Source of the DNA: Leidyana gryllorum EB-2025a
Taxonomy: Eukaryota > Apicomplexa
Assembly: GCA_048772705.1 (NCBI GenBank)
Contig: JBLWGC010000208.1
Location: forward strand, 124,001 to 188,000
DNA length: 64,000 bases
Direction of reading: 5' to 3'
The notes beneath the pieces are model-generated. The model had not been told where the DNA came from. It made no database searches and saw nothing but the letters and a program-made list of their open reading frames with translations. Of the stretch, positions 29,801 to 40,124 are shown in pieces. How positions within the stretch are numbered: the first letter of the stretch is position 1; each line of letters opens with the position of its first letter. The translations under genes were made by a program, and so were the position numbers.

Positions 29801-32447
29801 TGAGGGAACGGAGCCTACAGAAGCGCCCGTCTCGACAGAGAGTGTCTCCACGGAGTCCACGAGTGAAGTTTCTGAGGGAACGGAGCTCACAGAGGAGCCC
29901 GTCTCCACGGAAGACGACTCGACAGAGAGTGTCTCCACGGAGTCCACTAGTGATGTTTCTGAGGGAACGGAGCCCACAGAAGCGCCCGTGTCGACAGAGA
30001 GTGTCCCCACGGAGTCCACCAGCGAAGTTTCTGAGGGAACGGAGCCTACAGAAGCGCCCGTGTCGACAGAGAGTGTCTCCACGGAGTCCACACGTGAAGT
30101 TTCCGAGGGAACGGAGCCTACAGAAGCGCCCGTCTCGACAGAGAGTGTCTCCACGGAGTCCACCAGCGAAGTTTCTGAGGGAACGGAGCCTACAGAAGCG
30201 CCCGTGTCGACAGAGAGTGTCTCCACGGAGTCCACCAGCGAAGTTTCTGAGGGAACGGAGCCCACAGAAGAGCCCGTCTCCACGGAAGACGACTCGACAG
30301 AGAATGTCTCCACGGAGTCCACTAGTGAAGTTTCTGAGGGAACGGAGCCCACAGAAGCGCCCGTCTCGACAGAGAGTGTCCCCACGGAGTCCACCAGCGA
30401 AGTTTCTGAGGGAACGGAGCCCACAGAAGCGCCCGTGTCGACAGAGAGTGTCTCCACGGAGTCCACCAGCGAAGTTTCTGAGGGAACGGAGCCTACAGAA
30501 GCGCCCGTCTCGACAGAGAGTGTCTCCACGGAGTCCACGAGTGAAGTTTCTGAGGGAACGGAGCCCACAGAAGAGCCCGTCTCCACGGAAGACGACTCGA
30601 CAGAGAATGTCTCCACGGAGTCCACTAGTGAAGTTTCTGAGGGAACGGAGCCCACAGAAGCGCCCGTCTCGACAGAGAGTGTCCCCACGGAGTCCACCAG
30701 CGAAGTTTCTGAGGGAACGGAGCCCACAGAAGCGCCCGTCTCGACAGAGAGTGTCTCCTCGGAGTCCACGAGCGAAGTGTCCGGGGAAACTGAGCCCACT
30801 GAGGCACCCGTCTCCACTGACGGCACTTCCACCGAGAGTGTCCCCACGGAGTCCACCAGCGAAGTTTCTGAGAGAACGGAGCCCACAGAAGCGCCCGTCT
30901 CGACGAATGACGACTCGACAGAGAGTGTCTCCATGGAGTCTTCAAGGGAGGTGAGCACGGGCTCGACCGTGTCTGCCGAGACTGAAGAGCCTGGGACAAC
31001 CGACTTCGAGCTCACAGAGGAGCCTAAGACAACCGACTCCCAGTCCAGTGAGGGGCTTGGCACAACTGATCCTGAGCCAACCGAAGAGCCTGGGACAACT
31101 GACTCCGAGCCGACCGAGGAGCCTGGCACAACCGACTCCGAGCCGACCGAGGAGCCTGGCACAACTGACTCCGAGCCGACCGAGGAGCCTGGCACAACCG
31201 ACTCCGAGCCGACCGAGGAGCTTGGGACAACCGACTCCGAGCCGACCGAGGAGCTTGGGACAACCGACTCCGAGCCGACCGAGGAGCCTGGGACAACCAA
31301 CTCCGAGCCCACAGAGGAGCCCGGAACAACCGATTCCGAGCCTACAGAGGAGCCTGGGACGACCGACTCCGAGCCCACAGAGGAGCCTGGCATAACTAAC
31401 TCTGAGCCCACAGAGGAGCCCAGAACGACCGATTCCGAGCCCACAGAGGAGCCTGGGACGACCGACTCCGAGCCCACAGAGGAGCCCGGAACGACCGATC
31501 CCGAGCCCACGGTGGAGCCTGAGCCCACAGAAGAGCCTGGCACAACTGATCCCGAACCCACGGTGGAGCCTGAGCCCACAGAGGAGCCCGGAACGACGGA
31601 TCCCGAGCCCACAGAGGAGCCTGGCACAACTGATCCCGAGCCCACGGTGGAGCCTGAGCCCACAGAGGAGCCCGGAACGACCGATCCTGAGCCCACAGAG
31701 GAGCCTGGAACGACCGACTCCGAGCCCACACAGGAGCCTGGAACGACCAATCCCGAGCCTACGGTGGAGCCTGGCACGACGGATCCGCAGCCCACAGAGG
31801 AGCCTGGCACTGGCACGACTGATGAGCCTCGGCCGACTGACGAGCCCGAGCCTGAGCCCGGCACTGGCACGACCGATGCCTCAGAATCGACGGAAGACCA
31901 GAGGACGGACACAGGGGCTCCAGACCCGAGCACTACAACCCATACTGAACCTTCAATGACGAGCGAGCCCATGGAGTCGTCCAACACGGCGGCTGTTGCG
32001 GATGACGACGACGACGGGGTGGGAGCTGGAGTTATCGTGGGAGCAGTGCTGGGGACGGTGGTGCTTGCGGGACTGATTGGCGCCGTCCTGTGGCCCGGTA
32101 CTGACGACACCGGTGGAACTAAGCCACCTACCGACGATGGAAGCAGCAGCAGCAGAAGCAGCAGAAGCAGCAGTGGAAGCAGTGGAAGCAGCAGTGACGG
32201 CAAACCGGTTTTCACATCAGGGGAAACAGTTACTTTGACCACCCCTGATCCCTATTCCGTCCCTCCGACAGGCGGAGAAGTGGTTGATTACGGAAGCGCA
32301 GTGCCTGAAACAACTTTCCAGCCCGCAGAATGGTCTAGTCCCACAATGGACGCACATGTGGCGATGGCAGAATCACCGTTCAATGCCGGGTCACCTGTGG
32401 CAGCTCCAGAACCACGAGCTGAGGTGGCATTTGAACTTGTTCCTTAA
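26899..32447 (+). CDS. Giant Ser/Thr/Glu-rich repeat surface protein with one membrane helix, about 1,808 aa
   Basis: Exons: 26899-27196, 27241-28899, 28939-29067, 29107-32447. The 39-nt third intron (29068-29106) removes an in-frame TGA at 29100. After a ~100-residue unique N-terminus with no clear signal peptide, the chain is nearly all Ser, Thr, Glu and Pro: TSTET-type triplets (27.9-28.8 kb), 24-residue repeats TESTSEVSEGTEPTEAPVST (29.3-30.95 kb) and 11-residue repeats TTDSEPTEEPG (31.0-31.8 kb). A DDDDD block, a single helix (VGAGVIVGAVLGTVVLAGLIGAVLW) and a ~110-residue tail with an SSRSS stretch follow. This is the layout of an O-glycosylated mucin-like surface protein. The outside-out orientation is inferred from the C-terminal helix. 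The missing signal peptide is odd and the 5' end may be incomplete. Confidence 0.75.
28201..28790 (+). repeat. TSTET-type triplet repeats with a 192-nt direct duplication
   Basis: Codons for Thr-Ser-Thr-Glu-Thr-Ser-Xaa-Glu alternate with few exceptions. Within this the block starting at CTCCCACCGT (28231) recurs at 28423, so a 64-codon segment was copied in frame with only a few base changes, implying a recent event. Confidence 0.85.
29331..30950 (+). repeat. 72-nt tandem repeats (about 22 units) in the surface-protein gene
   Basis: Each 72-nt unit codes for 24 residues of the pattern PVSTESVSTESTSEVSEGTE plus PTEA. Some units carry a longer EEPVSTEDDST variant, and those variants recur at regular spacing, so higher-order units of several repeats were probably copied together. 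Base identity between units is very high, including silent sites, which implies recent homogenisation. Confidence 0.92.
31000..31810 (+). repeat. 33-nt tandem repeats in the surface-protein gene
   Basis: Units coding for TTDSEPTEEPG and, further on, the variant TTDPEPTVEPEPTEEPG. Silent differences (CCGACC against CCCACA) split the array into an upstream and a downstream subfamily. Confidence 0.9.
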
Positions 32448-32663
32448 ATTTGAATTGTCACTAACTCAAAGGGGTGCTGTTCACCTCGGTCTTTCCAGCT
32501 GATTGTTAAGCATACAACCCGTCTGCAAGTTTCCCGAGGAGTTCCCTCACGCAGGCCTGCGCCATGAGGAGGTGCCTCACCAGGTCACACATACAAAGAG
32601 TAGACGGCAGCTCAGCCATATCAGGGGTATTGTTGGGAGGCTGCCTGTGTTGTACATACATTA

Positions 32664-35427
32664 TTATTCACTATCAACATGTATTGGTGATTTGAAGCGG
32701 TGTTGTGCCACAGCTTCCTTTAAGGCCAGCATATGCCCAAGACGAATATTCAGCATTGAGATATTTTCCTGTATATAGTCCCAATGGTTGATGAGATCCA
32801 TACCACGGAGCGCTTGGGCACGTAGTGCTCGCCTCACATCGAAGATTTCGGCTTCTGACAACCGTCTCATGGCCCGAGTCTCGAACAACGCTTCTAAGAT
32901 CTCGTCGTTCTCTTGGGGCTGCGGGGGCTGCACAACAGGTTTCTCCTGCTGTAATGGACATTTCAGGTTGGCTGCTACGGACGCAGCGGCCGTGAAGTGC
33001 GTTCGACTTGGTGGGGTTTGGGGTAGATGGGCCACGAAGCTGGGTGTGATCTCTCGCAGGTTGTGTATGTCAGTGTACTTCTGTTGGGTGGTGGAGGGGC
33101 CAACATGATTACTCCTGGGTTCCTCCTCTGACCTTCGCGGCTCCGGCATAGTCAAACGCCCACGGATCTCCCTTACTTGGACTTGTTTTCGTGAGTCTTG
33201 ATTGTGCTTGTCGGAAAACCCATGAGGAGCAGCACCCGCGGGCACCTCATCCGAAGACGACGAGTCAGGTGAGTTGCCTTGAGTGATAGGAGACTCTGCT
33301 CCAACGATGGACGGGGGTCGTCCTTCGGGAGATAGGGTAGACTTGACGACGGGACCAGCGGCTGAGTGACTAGAGGCGGCCAAAGAGCCTCGAGAGTAAC
33401 TTCCTTCATAGGACTTGGCCGACGAGGCTGGACGTGCTGGACGGACAGCCGATGGATCCTTTCCCAAACTGTGGTAGCTTTGCGACTCCTCGCTCAGCGA
33501 CAGTCGACCACCGCGGGTCTGCGGCCTCTGGACAGGGGCTGCTGACGATGGCTCGGACGGATCCTGGAATTGTCCGAAACGATCTGCTGCTGCAATGCCA
33601 CTGGCGAATTCCGACGGCTTGAGGCCAGAAATGCTGGAGGAGGCTACTGGAGAGGATTCCTGATACATTTGACTCATCGACCTTTCCGATTCAGAGTCAA
33701 CATGAATGCTCCGAACCACGCCGTTTCCGTCCATCAACCCATCTCTGCTCCTGTCTTCAATCGTAACAGCCCGGGAGCTCAGCGGCGATCCCTCCCGCTC
33801 AAGTGTGAGGTCGGGTGCTTGTGCCGAAGGTGCTTGAGAACGACCAGAGATACTGGACCGGGCACTGAGAGTACGGCAAGGGCTTTCGCTTCTGTTCGTT
33901 TTACGGGTTCCTCTGCTGATACTTCCGAAATCCCTGTCTGATTTGCCATCGGAATCGGAGTCAGAGTCAGGAACACTTTCAGGCATGTCGATTCGGGACG
34001 GACGCGGTTCTCGAGCCCCGACTTCGTCACTCTCGTCCCCGGAGCTCTTGTTGGGGCTTGGACTTCTAGCCCCTTGACGACTATCAGCTCCATTTTGTGC
34101 ATCAGCCTGTGCGGACCGCCGTTGCTCGTCTTTGACTCTCTTGGCTGCCACTTTTTGTTCTCGGGCCTCTTCTTTGGCCAGAATGTCCGCCTCTGCAGCG
34201 TCGTCCTCGTAGGCTATCAGACGATACTTAATGTACCAATCGGCCTCGTCTTGGACCCCGGACTGATAGAATATCCTGTTACCTTGGTAAGGGCCCTCTG
34301 TACAGGGATGTACGACGATGTTGACATTGAGGAGTTCAACGTTGGGCTCCGGTTCTTTTCGGTCGTCGGACGCTTGTAGGAGGGTTTTCTGCAGGTCAGG
34401 ACGGGGAGTCTGTCGGGTAGGAAGGGATATGCGCAACTTACGAAAGCCTCGAAATAGAAGTGCGCATCAGACATGCCGTGCGTCATTCTATCGCGCAGTA
34501 CATCGAGGTGACACTCATTCAGGCAGCTCGCCACTCTCAACAAAGCTATAGCACTTGTCCGAGTTTGAAACGAACACGACACCAGTCGCTTCAGAGAGGT
34601 GTAGGCCGCCGAATAATCTCGAACTGCGGGAGTCCATTCTCGACTTCTGGCGCGCTCTCCTCCCGTTGGCTCAAAATGGAGGACCGACTCCTTGTTGGGT
34701 ACGAGAAATCGCAGCAAATGGTTTTCAATCCGCTTTTCCTCAACCTCTTCGGCCTCCATGAATGCTGCAGCAATGACGAATGGTCTGAATGAGATGCAGA
34801 GATTACTGTGGACTAACCTTCAAAGGAGTCCGCACTGAGTAATTTGTGGTAAATGGTCGACGTTGGATCTTCCAGTTCGTCTTCGCTTGTGGGACAGAAA
34901 TACGTATTCAAGAGAGTGCGGAGAAAGAGCTCGTTGGCCCTTCTGTCCCTTTCGCTGTCGCTTATGGGATATTGAAGGAGATAGGGATCATCGAGAAAAG
35001 CCGACCGGATATAGTGGTAATCTTCGAGTACGCCCCCCACTTCGCCATGAGGATCGGAGCCTGACCCCCAGATTCCCAACCCGCGCAGCTTAATCGGCAT
35101 ATCCCAACATATGTTAAACAGCGGGCGGTCATGAAACCCGGCGACACTTCTTGGGAAGGAGCTCGGACTCGTCCAACCATAGTGTTGTGCATGTATTGCC
35201 AGCGCGTATTCTTGAGTGAAGTTGGTGAGGCGCGCGAAACCCGATAAATGACGCAAGGCTCGCAGCGCAGGCGTCGCTTCAAATCTTGTAGTTTCCGTTC
35301 TCAGAGCGAAGCTATCATCGTATCCAGCCAGAGCGGCCACAACTTCTAATATACGTCTGCCTTCTGTACCGAGCTTGCGGGGATTCTCTAATAAGTCCAA
35401 TGTGTTTTCCACATGTTCAAGCGCCAT
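32664..35427 (-). CDS. Unrecognised protein with folded N-terminus and disordered C-terminus, 892 aa
   Basis: Exons 35427-34818, 34764-34442 and 34409-32664; introns are 53 and 32 nt and phases agree. Residues 1-330 look globular, with a run of helices and conserved-looking Trp, Cys and aromatic positions (HYGWTSPSSFP, FNICWDMPIKLRGLGIWG). Residues 330-430 hold a charged coiled coil (LAKEEAREQKVAAKRVKDEQ). The rest is Ser-rich and disordered, and the last 80 residues are helical again (RRLSEAEIFDVRRALRAQAL). I cannot name it. The start codon comes only 4 bp after the stop of the PP2C-like gene on the same strand. The 216 bp from 32448 to 32663, between convergent stops, holds nothing I can support. 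Confidence 0.65.
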
Positions 35428-35431
35428 CCAC

Positions 35432-36802
35432 TCAGGTCGAAAAAACGGGGTCGCATAGCATGAAATGGAGGAGAATCAAAGTTACATTAGTCTGCACCAT
35501 TTGGCCTCCCACAGCTGCCGAAACGACCTTTTTACATACATTCTTCAGCTGAAACGTTGACGGAACTGCGTTTGGTACTGATAACCGTCTGCCCTCCTGA
35601 TCAACAAGATAACATAACATGTTTGACCTCATCTGATCGTTCTTACCTTGTCGAGCGCTTCATAAACGCGCTTTATAGCATCCTCAGGTTGACAAAGGAT
35701 TAAAAAGGACTCGGTCGCGAGCAAGATGAAATGATCCTGCAATCATGAGTGCGCGTTCGACAGGACACTTTATGACTCACATGAATGGCTTCAAACTTGA
35801 ACTTTGAGAATGTTGGGGCGCAAATGACCCCAAACCGTTTCAATGCAATGTCGCCAAAGCTTCGAGTTACTCCCAATTGGCCATTCACTTTACCGTTGAT
35901 CACCTATTAGGTTCAAGCACACATGTGCGAGGATGAGTAAGAGAAGATGACACTCACTGTGCCTCCAGCTTTTGTTATTCTTTCGCGCTCTTCCAGCACT
36001 ATCAACTTGTGGACGTGACATAAGGGAATGGCTGCGAGGGAGTGTGTCACAAAGTGAAGCTCTTACCATGTAGCTCCGGCATTGTCCCCTCCACATCCTT
36101 TGCCGTCTCCTGCAGATTGTCCACGTTTCCGATGCGACAAAGGTAGGCTTGGGCGTCCCCGAGGTTAGCCGTATAGATGCACGAATGGTACAGGCATCGA
36201 GGAGCTCCTGCCAATCCTTCCACAGTAGAGACGGCAGGCAATATGATGAGCCTGGGTGTGAGTATCATCAACGCTCCGCATCCATCACGAGTTGCAGGCG
36301 CTTCAATAAGCAGTTTCGAGTCCAAGCGTTCACAGGTGGTGTCAATGACCAGTCGCACCAGACTGTCGGTTATTAGTTCGTCTGCTTGTTGAGGCACTGG
36401 CTTGGAAGCCCATTTGGCAGCGATCGATTTCTCAACGGCGGTTATCTGCAACTGTATCTCTGTCTCCAAGCCCTTGGCGATCCACGCAGCAGTGCTTTTC
36501 CCATTGTGGCTTGTGAGTATTGCATAGAGGGAAAGATCAATATATGCGCTGGAGCCGTCTGCGAACTTGATGTTGGCCTCTTGTGGAGCGCTCTTGACCA
36601 CGGATGGGCTCAAAACTACCTTGTTCTCGAGGGATCCCTTCAAGCCTTGGTCCTCAGCATAGTTTGAAACAATACGTACTTGACTCCCTATGCCACTCTC
36701 AATACCATCACTACAGCCTCCCGAAGCTCCTTTACAGGTGAGTCCCAAGCGCCAGCCCCCTTGACGCTCATAGACCCATTGAGCGTCTCCGCTACTTGTC
36801 AT
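35432..36802 (-). CDS. PP2C-fold (PPM) pseudophosphatase, 5 exons, 395 aa
   Basis: Exons 36802-36067, 36031-35958, 35903-35781, 35736-35647 and 35596-35432; introns are 35, 54, 44 and 50 nt. The PPM scaffold is recognisable in order: DQGLKGSLEN (family QGxRxxMED), ILTSHNGKS (family DGHGG), TANLGDAQAYL (family VANVGDSRAVL), EREITKAGGTV, GQLGVTRSFGD, HFILLATESF (family LILASDGLWD) and VQTNVTLILL (family DNITVIVV). All four metal-binding aspartates of active PPM enzymes are replaced: N in MED, S in DGHGG, E in SDG, T in DN. It is therefore probably catalytically dead, like TAB1, and may act as a binding module; that is inference. The ATG at 36802 was chosen because the GTG at 36823 is not needed. 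A 27-nt in-frame segment (about 36651-36677) could be a further intron. Confidence 0.85.
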
Positions 36803-36803
36803 C

Positions 36804-36809
36804 TTTTTT
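36804..36809 (+). promoter_or_regulatory. T6 element before the secreted Cys-rich gene
   Basis: CTTTTTTGTGC lies in the 27 bp between divergent start codons, 20 nt before the forward ATG. Confidence 0.35.
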
Positions 36810-36829
36810 GTGCTATTATTCACAGCCTC

Positions 36830-37459
36830 ATGAAGTTTAACTCACTCCCTCTTCTCCTCTCCGCGGTTCAGGCCTGCCACAACTGCCCTGCCGGAATCGA
36901 ACAGTACCTACATGACTCTCTGACGTGTGTGTGTCGCGAGACTCTGGTGACCAGTGCTACCCATCCTCTGCCATCTGGTTTGAATGTATGTGGAACTCAG
37001 TATTGCGAGGCCGCCTGGAAGTCTCCGGAGCTGTTCGGGTGCTCCGAGAAAGCTGTACGTGTGATCGGCGGTCTCGAAATGTGCATCGTCGCGGCTATAC
37101 CTTTCTGTGAGCTGAAGACTGTGTCGCTACTGGATCAACAAGCGGTTGCGGACTTCTTCAACAAGACTGCTCGGTGTTGGTTGCCCTCGCGGAACGACAT
37201 ATCGACGCCGGAGCCCTCTACTTCTGACCACACGGAGTCCTCTTTGATGCCAAAGACGATGCCGGTCGTGTCCTTGGAGAGTGAAGTGGTCCCTGTTCTC
37301 ACGGGAGAGCTCGAGAAGAATGTCAATGAGGTGAATATCGCGCAAGTGATGAAAGAAATGGATAAAAAGTACAAGGGACGCCAGCGACCCTTCCCTGTCC
37401 GGCGTGTGGACATTGAAACGGGGTTCGCTCCCTCTCTCCCCAAAGTTGTTGTTATTTGA
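36830..37459 (+). CDS. Secreted Cys-rich protein, 209 aa
   Basis: A single exon. The first 16 residues, MKFNSLPLLLSAVQAC, read as a signal peptide with cleavage near Ala15. The mature N-terminal half holds ten cysteines (CHNC, TCVC, VCG, YCE, GCS, MCI, FCE, RCW) within about 135 residues, as expected for a disulphide-linked extracellular domain. The C-terminal 75 residues are polar and basic without cysteine. The family is not recognised; CFEM-like spacing was considered but does not match. Its start is 27 bp from that of the PP2C-like gene on the other strand. The 278 bp from 37460 to 37737 holds no gene; it should contain the GH31 promoter. Confidence 0.75.
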   Translation: MKFNSLPLLLSAVQACHNCPAGIEQYLHDSLTCVCRETLVTSATHPLPSGLNVCGTQYCEAAWKSPELFGCSEKAVRVIGGLEMCIVAAIPFCELKTVSLLDQQAVADFFNKTARCWLPSRNDISTPEPSTSDHTESSLMPKTMPVVSLESEVVPVLTGELEKNVNEVNIAQVMKEMDKKYKGRQRPFPVRRVDIETGFAPSLPKVVVI

Positions 37460-37722
37460 AGTGAAAGATTAGGTGGCGCAGTCTATGGATTGGAGCCAGG
37501 TAGTAGTTTGAAAGGACTCATTTATAGTGAATGTATACAGTGCAGAGAAAGACTTGAAGAGGGATCGCTATTGCGTGCACAAATCACCAGCCGTGTCCCG
37601 AGACACGAGATTTGGGATTCTAGACGCACACGAGCACCCCACCACTGAGGTCGGATAAAAAATCATCTCACTCATTTGTTTACCACTTCAACACTTCTTC
37701 GGTTGAACTCCCTACGAGCACA

Positions 37723-37729
37723 TTTTTTT
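37723..37729 (+). promoter_or_regulatory. T7 element before the GH31 gene
   Basis: CATTTTTTTGTTCG ends 8 nt before the ATG, as in native genes of the window. Confidence 0.4.
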
Positions 37730-37737
37730 GTTCGAAG

Positions 37738-40011
37738 ATGAAGATCAGCGATGGCAACTGGCTTATGCAGCAGGGCCTCAACATGCTGTACCCTCTGGAG
37801 GTATATGATGTACAACTTTGCGATCACGGTGTGACCATTTATGCTGCGCCACACACCAAATGTGACCAACGCGACTCGTCGGTCGACAGCCCCCTTTTTA
37901 AGATTGAGCTGTCGGCCCCTCAAGAGGGCATCATAGGCGTTCGCTACGTACATCATGAGGGAGCTTATCATCGCGGTCCCGATTTCCAGATCATCAAGGA
38001 TAACATCAAGACCTTCAAAGTTGTCAACAACAACGAGAAGGTTGTCTTCACCACTGGAGATTTGTCTGTGGAGTTCATGAAGGGCAAGGAATGGATGGTC
38101 AATTTTTATCAAGGAGGAAAACGTATCACCGGAAGCGAGCCCAAGAATGCTGGACACATCACCGATACTCGTGTACACCCCAAACAGACACACATGTTTG
38201 AGCGTCTGGATCTGGACGTGGGTGAATGTGTCTATGGTCTTGGAGAACGTTTTACCGCTTTCGTCAAGAACGGTCAATCTGTCGAGATCTGGAACCGCGA
38301 CGGCGGCACCAGCACTGAACAGGCTTACAAGAACATTCCTTTCTACCTTACCAACAAGGGCTATGGTGTATTCGTGAACCATCCCGAAGCCGTCGAATTT
38401 GAGGTTGGATCTGAAAAGGTCAGCAAAGTGCAATTCAGCGTCCCTTGCGAGCATCTCGAGTACTATGTTATTGGTGGACCCACCCCCAAGGACGTCCTGG
38501 GCCGTTACACTGCCCTCACAGGTCGCCCTGCTCTGCCCCCGGCCTGGACTTTCGGTCTCTGGCTCACCACCTCCTTCACCACCAACTACGACGAGGCAAC
38601 TGTCAGCAGCTTCATTGATGGCTTCGCGCAGCGCAGTATCCCACTCCACACCTTCCACTTTGACTGCTTCTGGATGAAGGGCTACGAGTGGTGCAATCTT
38701 GAGTGGGATCCCGAGACCTTCCCCGACCCCCCCGCCATGCTCAAGAGACTGAAGGACAAGGGCCTCCACATCTGCGTGTGGATCAACCCGTACATCGCCC
38801 AGAAGTCTCCGATGTTCAAGGAGGGAATGGAGAAAGGATATTTGCTCAAGAACCTCAACGGAGATGTCTGGCAGTGGGACAAGTGGCAGGCCGGATGCTC
38901 CATCGTCGACTTCACGAACCCCGATGCCGTTAAGTGGTACCAATCTAAACTTCGTGCACTCTGCGACATGGGAGTCGACTCTTTCAAGACCGATTTCGGT
39001 GAAAGAATTCCAGTCGATGTCAAGTACTTTGATGGATCGGATCCCAAGAAGATGCACAACTATTACAGTTACCTCTTCAACAAAGTCTGCTGGGAAGTGC
39101 TTCTGGATGCCCGTGGAGAGGGTGAGGCTTGCGTCTTTGCTCGCAGTGGCAGCGTTGGATCACAAACAATGCCCGTTCACTGGGGTGGAGACTGCTACGC
39201 CAACTACCCCAGTATGGCTGAGAGTCTCCGGGGTGGCTTGAGTATTGGATGTTCTGGCTTCGGTTTCTGGAGCCACGACATTGGTGGATTTGAGAACACC
39301 GCTCCCGCTCACGTGTACAAGCGCTGGTGCGCATTCGGTCTGTTGAGCTCCCACAGCCGTCTGCACGGATCCAAGTCTTATCGTGTCCCTTGGGTCTACG
39401 ATGAGGAGTCCTGTGACGTCGTGCGCCACTTTGTCCAATGGAAGTGCGCCATGATGCCCTATCTGTACCGTGCAGCCATCCAAGCTCACGAATCAGGTGT
39501 TCCCATGATGCGAGCTATGGTCTTGGACTATCCCAACGACCCCGTTTGCTCTAAGATCGACTTGCAGTATATGCTCGGCGACAATGTCATGGTTGCTCCA
39601 GTCTTCAGTGAGGAGGGCGATGTTGAGTATTACCTCCCCAGCCTCGTGGACGATGGGGAGGAGCCCAAGTGGACACACCTTTACGACAATTCCACTCGCA
39701 AAGGTGGTCGCTACTACAAGGAGAAATACGACTTTTTCTCTCTCCCCGTATTTGTTCGGCCCAATTCGGTGGTCCCCATTGGAACCAACCGCCAGGTTCC
39801 GGACTACGACTACTCCGACTCCGTGGAGTTCCATATTTACGAGCTTGCCGACGGTCGACAGGCATCTACGCCCATTTATAAGGCCGACGGAAAGCTGGCG
39901 GGTACTTACACGGTGGTGCGCAATGGAGAGTCTTATCAAGTCACTGTTGACGGTAACATCACCAACTACACGTCAATTGTGCATCAAGACGGTAATCAAA
40001 TGAAGCTCTGA
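37738..40011 (+). CDS. GH31 alpha-xylosidase of bacterial YicI type, 757 aa, intronless
   Basis: A retaining glycosidase that would release xylose from the non-reducing end of xyloglucan-type or isoprimeverose-like sugars. The catalytic nucleophile is Asp419 in KTDFGERIP and the acid/base is Asp485 in HWGGDC; both sit three residues after their E. coli YicI counterparts (416, 482). Long stretches recall YicI almost residue for residue, for example SHDIGGFENTAPAHVYKRW and SSHSRLHGSKSYRVPW. The N-terminal beta domain, (beta/alpha)8 barrel and C-terminal beta domains are all present and the length fits (YicI has 772 residues). There is no signal peptide, so it should act in the cytosol. It has no intron, in a locus where almost every long gene has several. 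Bacterial origin by horizontal transfer is the simplest reading (inference). Confidence 0.95.
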   Translation: MKISDGNWLMQQGLNMLYPLEVYDVQLCDHGVTIYAAPHTKCDQRDSSVDSPLFKIELSAPQEGIIGVRYVHHEGAYHRGPDFQIIKDNIKTFKVVNNNEKVVFTTGDLSVEFMKGKEWMVNFYQGGKRITGSEPKNAGHITDTRVHPKQTHMFERLDLDVGECVYGLGERFTAFVKNGQSVEIWNRDGGTSTEQAYKNIPFYLTNKGYGVFVNHPEAVEFEVGSEKVSKVQFSVPCEHLEYYVIGGPTPKDVLGRYTALTGRPALPPAWTFGLWLTTSFTTNYDEATVSSFIDGFAQRSIPLHTFHFDCFWMKGYEWCNLEWDPETFPDPPAMLKRLKDKGLHICVWINPYIAQKSPMFKEGMEKGYLLKNLNGDVWQWDKWQAGCSIVDFTNPDAVKWYQSKLRALCDMGVDSFKTDFGERIPVDVKYFDGSDPKKMHNYYSYLFNKVCWEVLLDARGEGEACVFARSGSVGSQTMPVHWGGDCYANYPSMAESLRGGLSIGCSGFGFWSHDIGGFENTAPAHVYKRWCAFGLLSSHSRLHGSKSYRVPWVYDEESCDVVRHFVQWKCAMMPYLYRAAIQAHESGVPMMRAMVLDYPNDPVCSKIDLQYMLGDNVMVAPVFSEEGDVEYYLPSLVDDGEEPKWTHLYDNSTRKGGRYYKEKYDFFSLPVFVRPNSVVPIGTNRQVPDYDYSDSVEFHIYELADGRQASTPIYKADGKLAGTYTVVRNGESYQVTVDGNITNYTSIVHQDGNQMKL

Positions 40012-40106
40012 GAAGGGCAATCAAATCAGAGGGTGTTCTTGTGAATATTACCCTCCTTCTTTTTTAGAATGACGTGTTTATAAACGTCCAGCAACAACCA
40101 ATATGA

Positions 40107-40124
40107 ATGGGCGCCGGCGCCCAT
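40107..40124. repeat. 18-bp perfect palindrome
   Basis: ATGGGCGCCGGCGCCCAT is its own reverse complement, 95 bp after the GH31 stop. It could act as a transcription-end hairpin or a protein site, or be chance. Confidence 0.7.

Noticed and set aside
29230-30954. 574-codon Arg/Pro-rich frame within the same repeats
   Set aside because: Another register of the 72-nt units; the product is a meaningless SPRSP repeat.
29331-31810. Regular direct repeats that could suggest a CRISPR-like array
   Set aside because: Units are contiguous and coding, without unique spacers, in a eukaryotic gene.
29276-32242. 988-codon open frame antisense to the surface-protein repeats
   Set aside because: It is the mirror of the tandem repeats: homogeneous units with no stop in one frame have none in another. 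It has no start context, domains or splice sites of its own.
37672-39057. 461-codon frame antisense to the GH31 gene
   Set aside because: The forward strand is a complete, motif-perfect glycosidase; the antisense frame reflects its codon bias.
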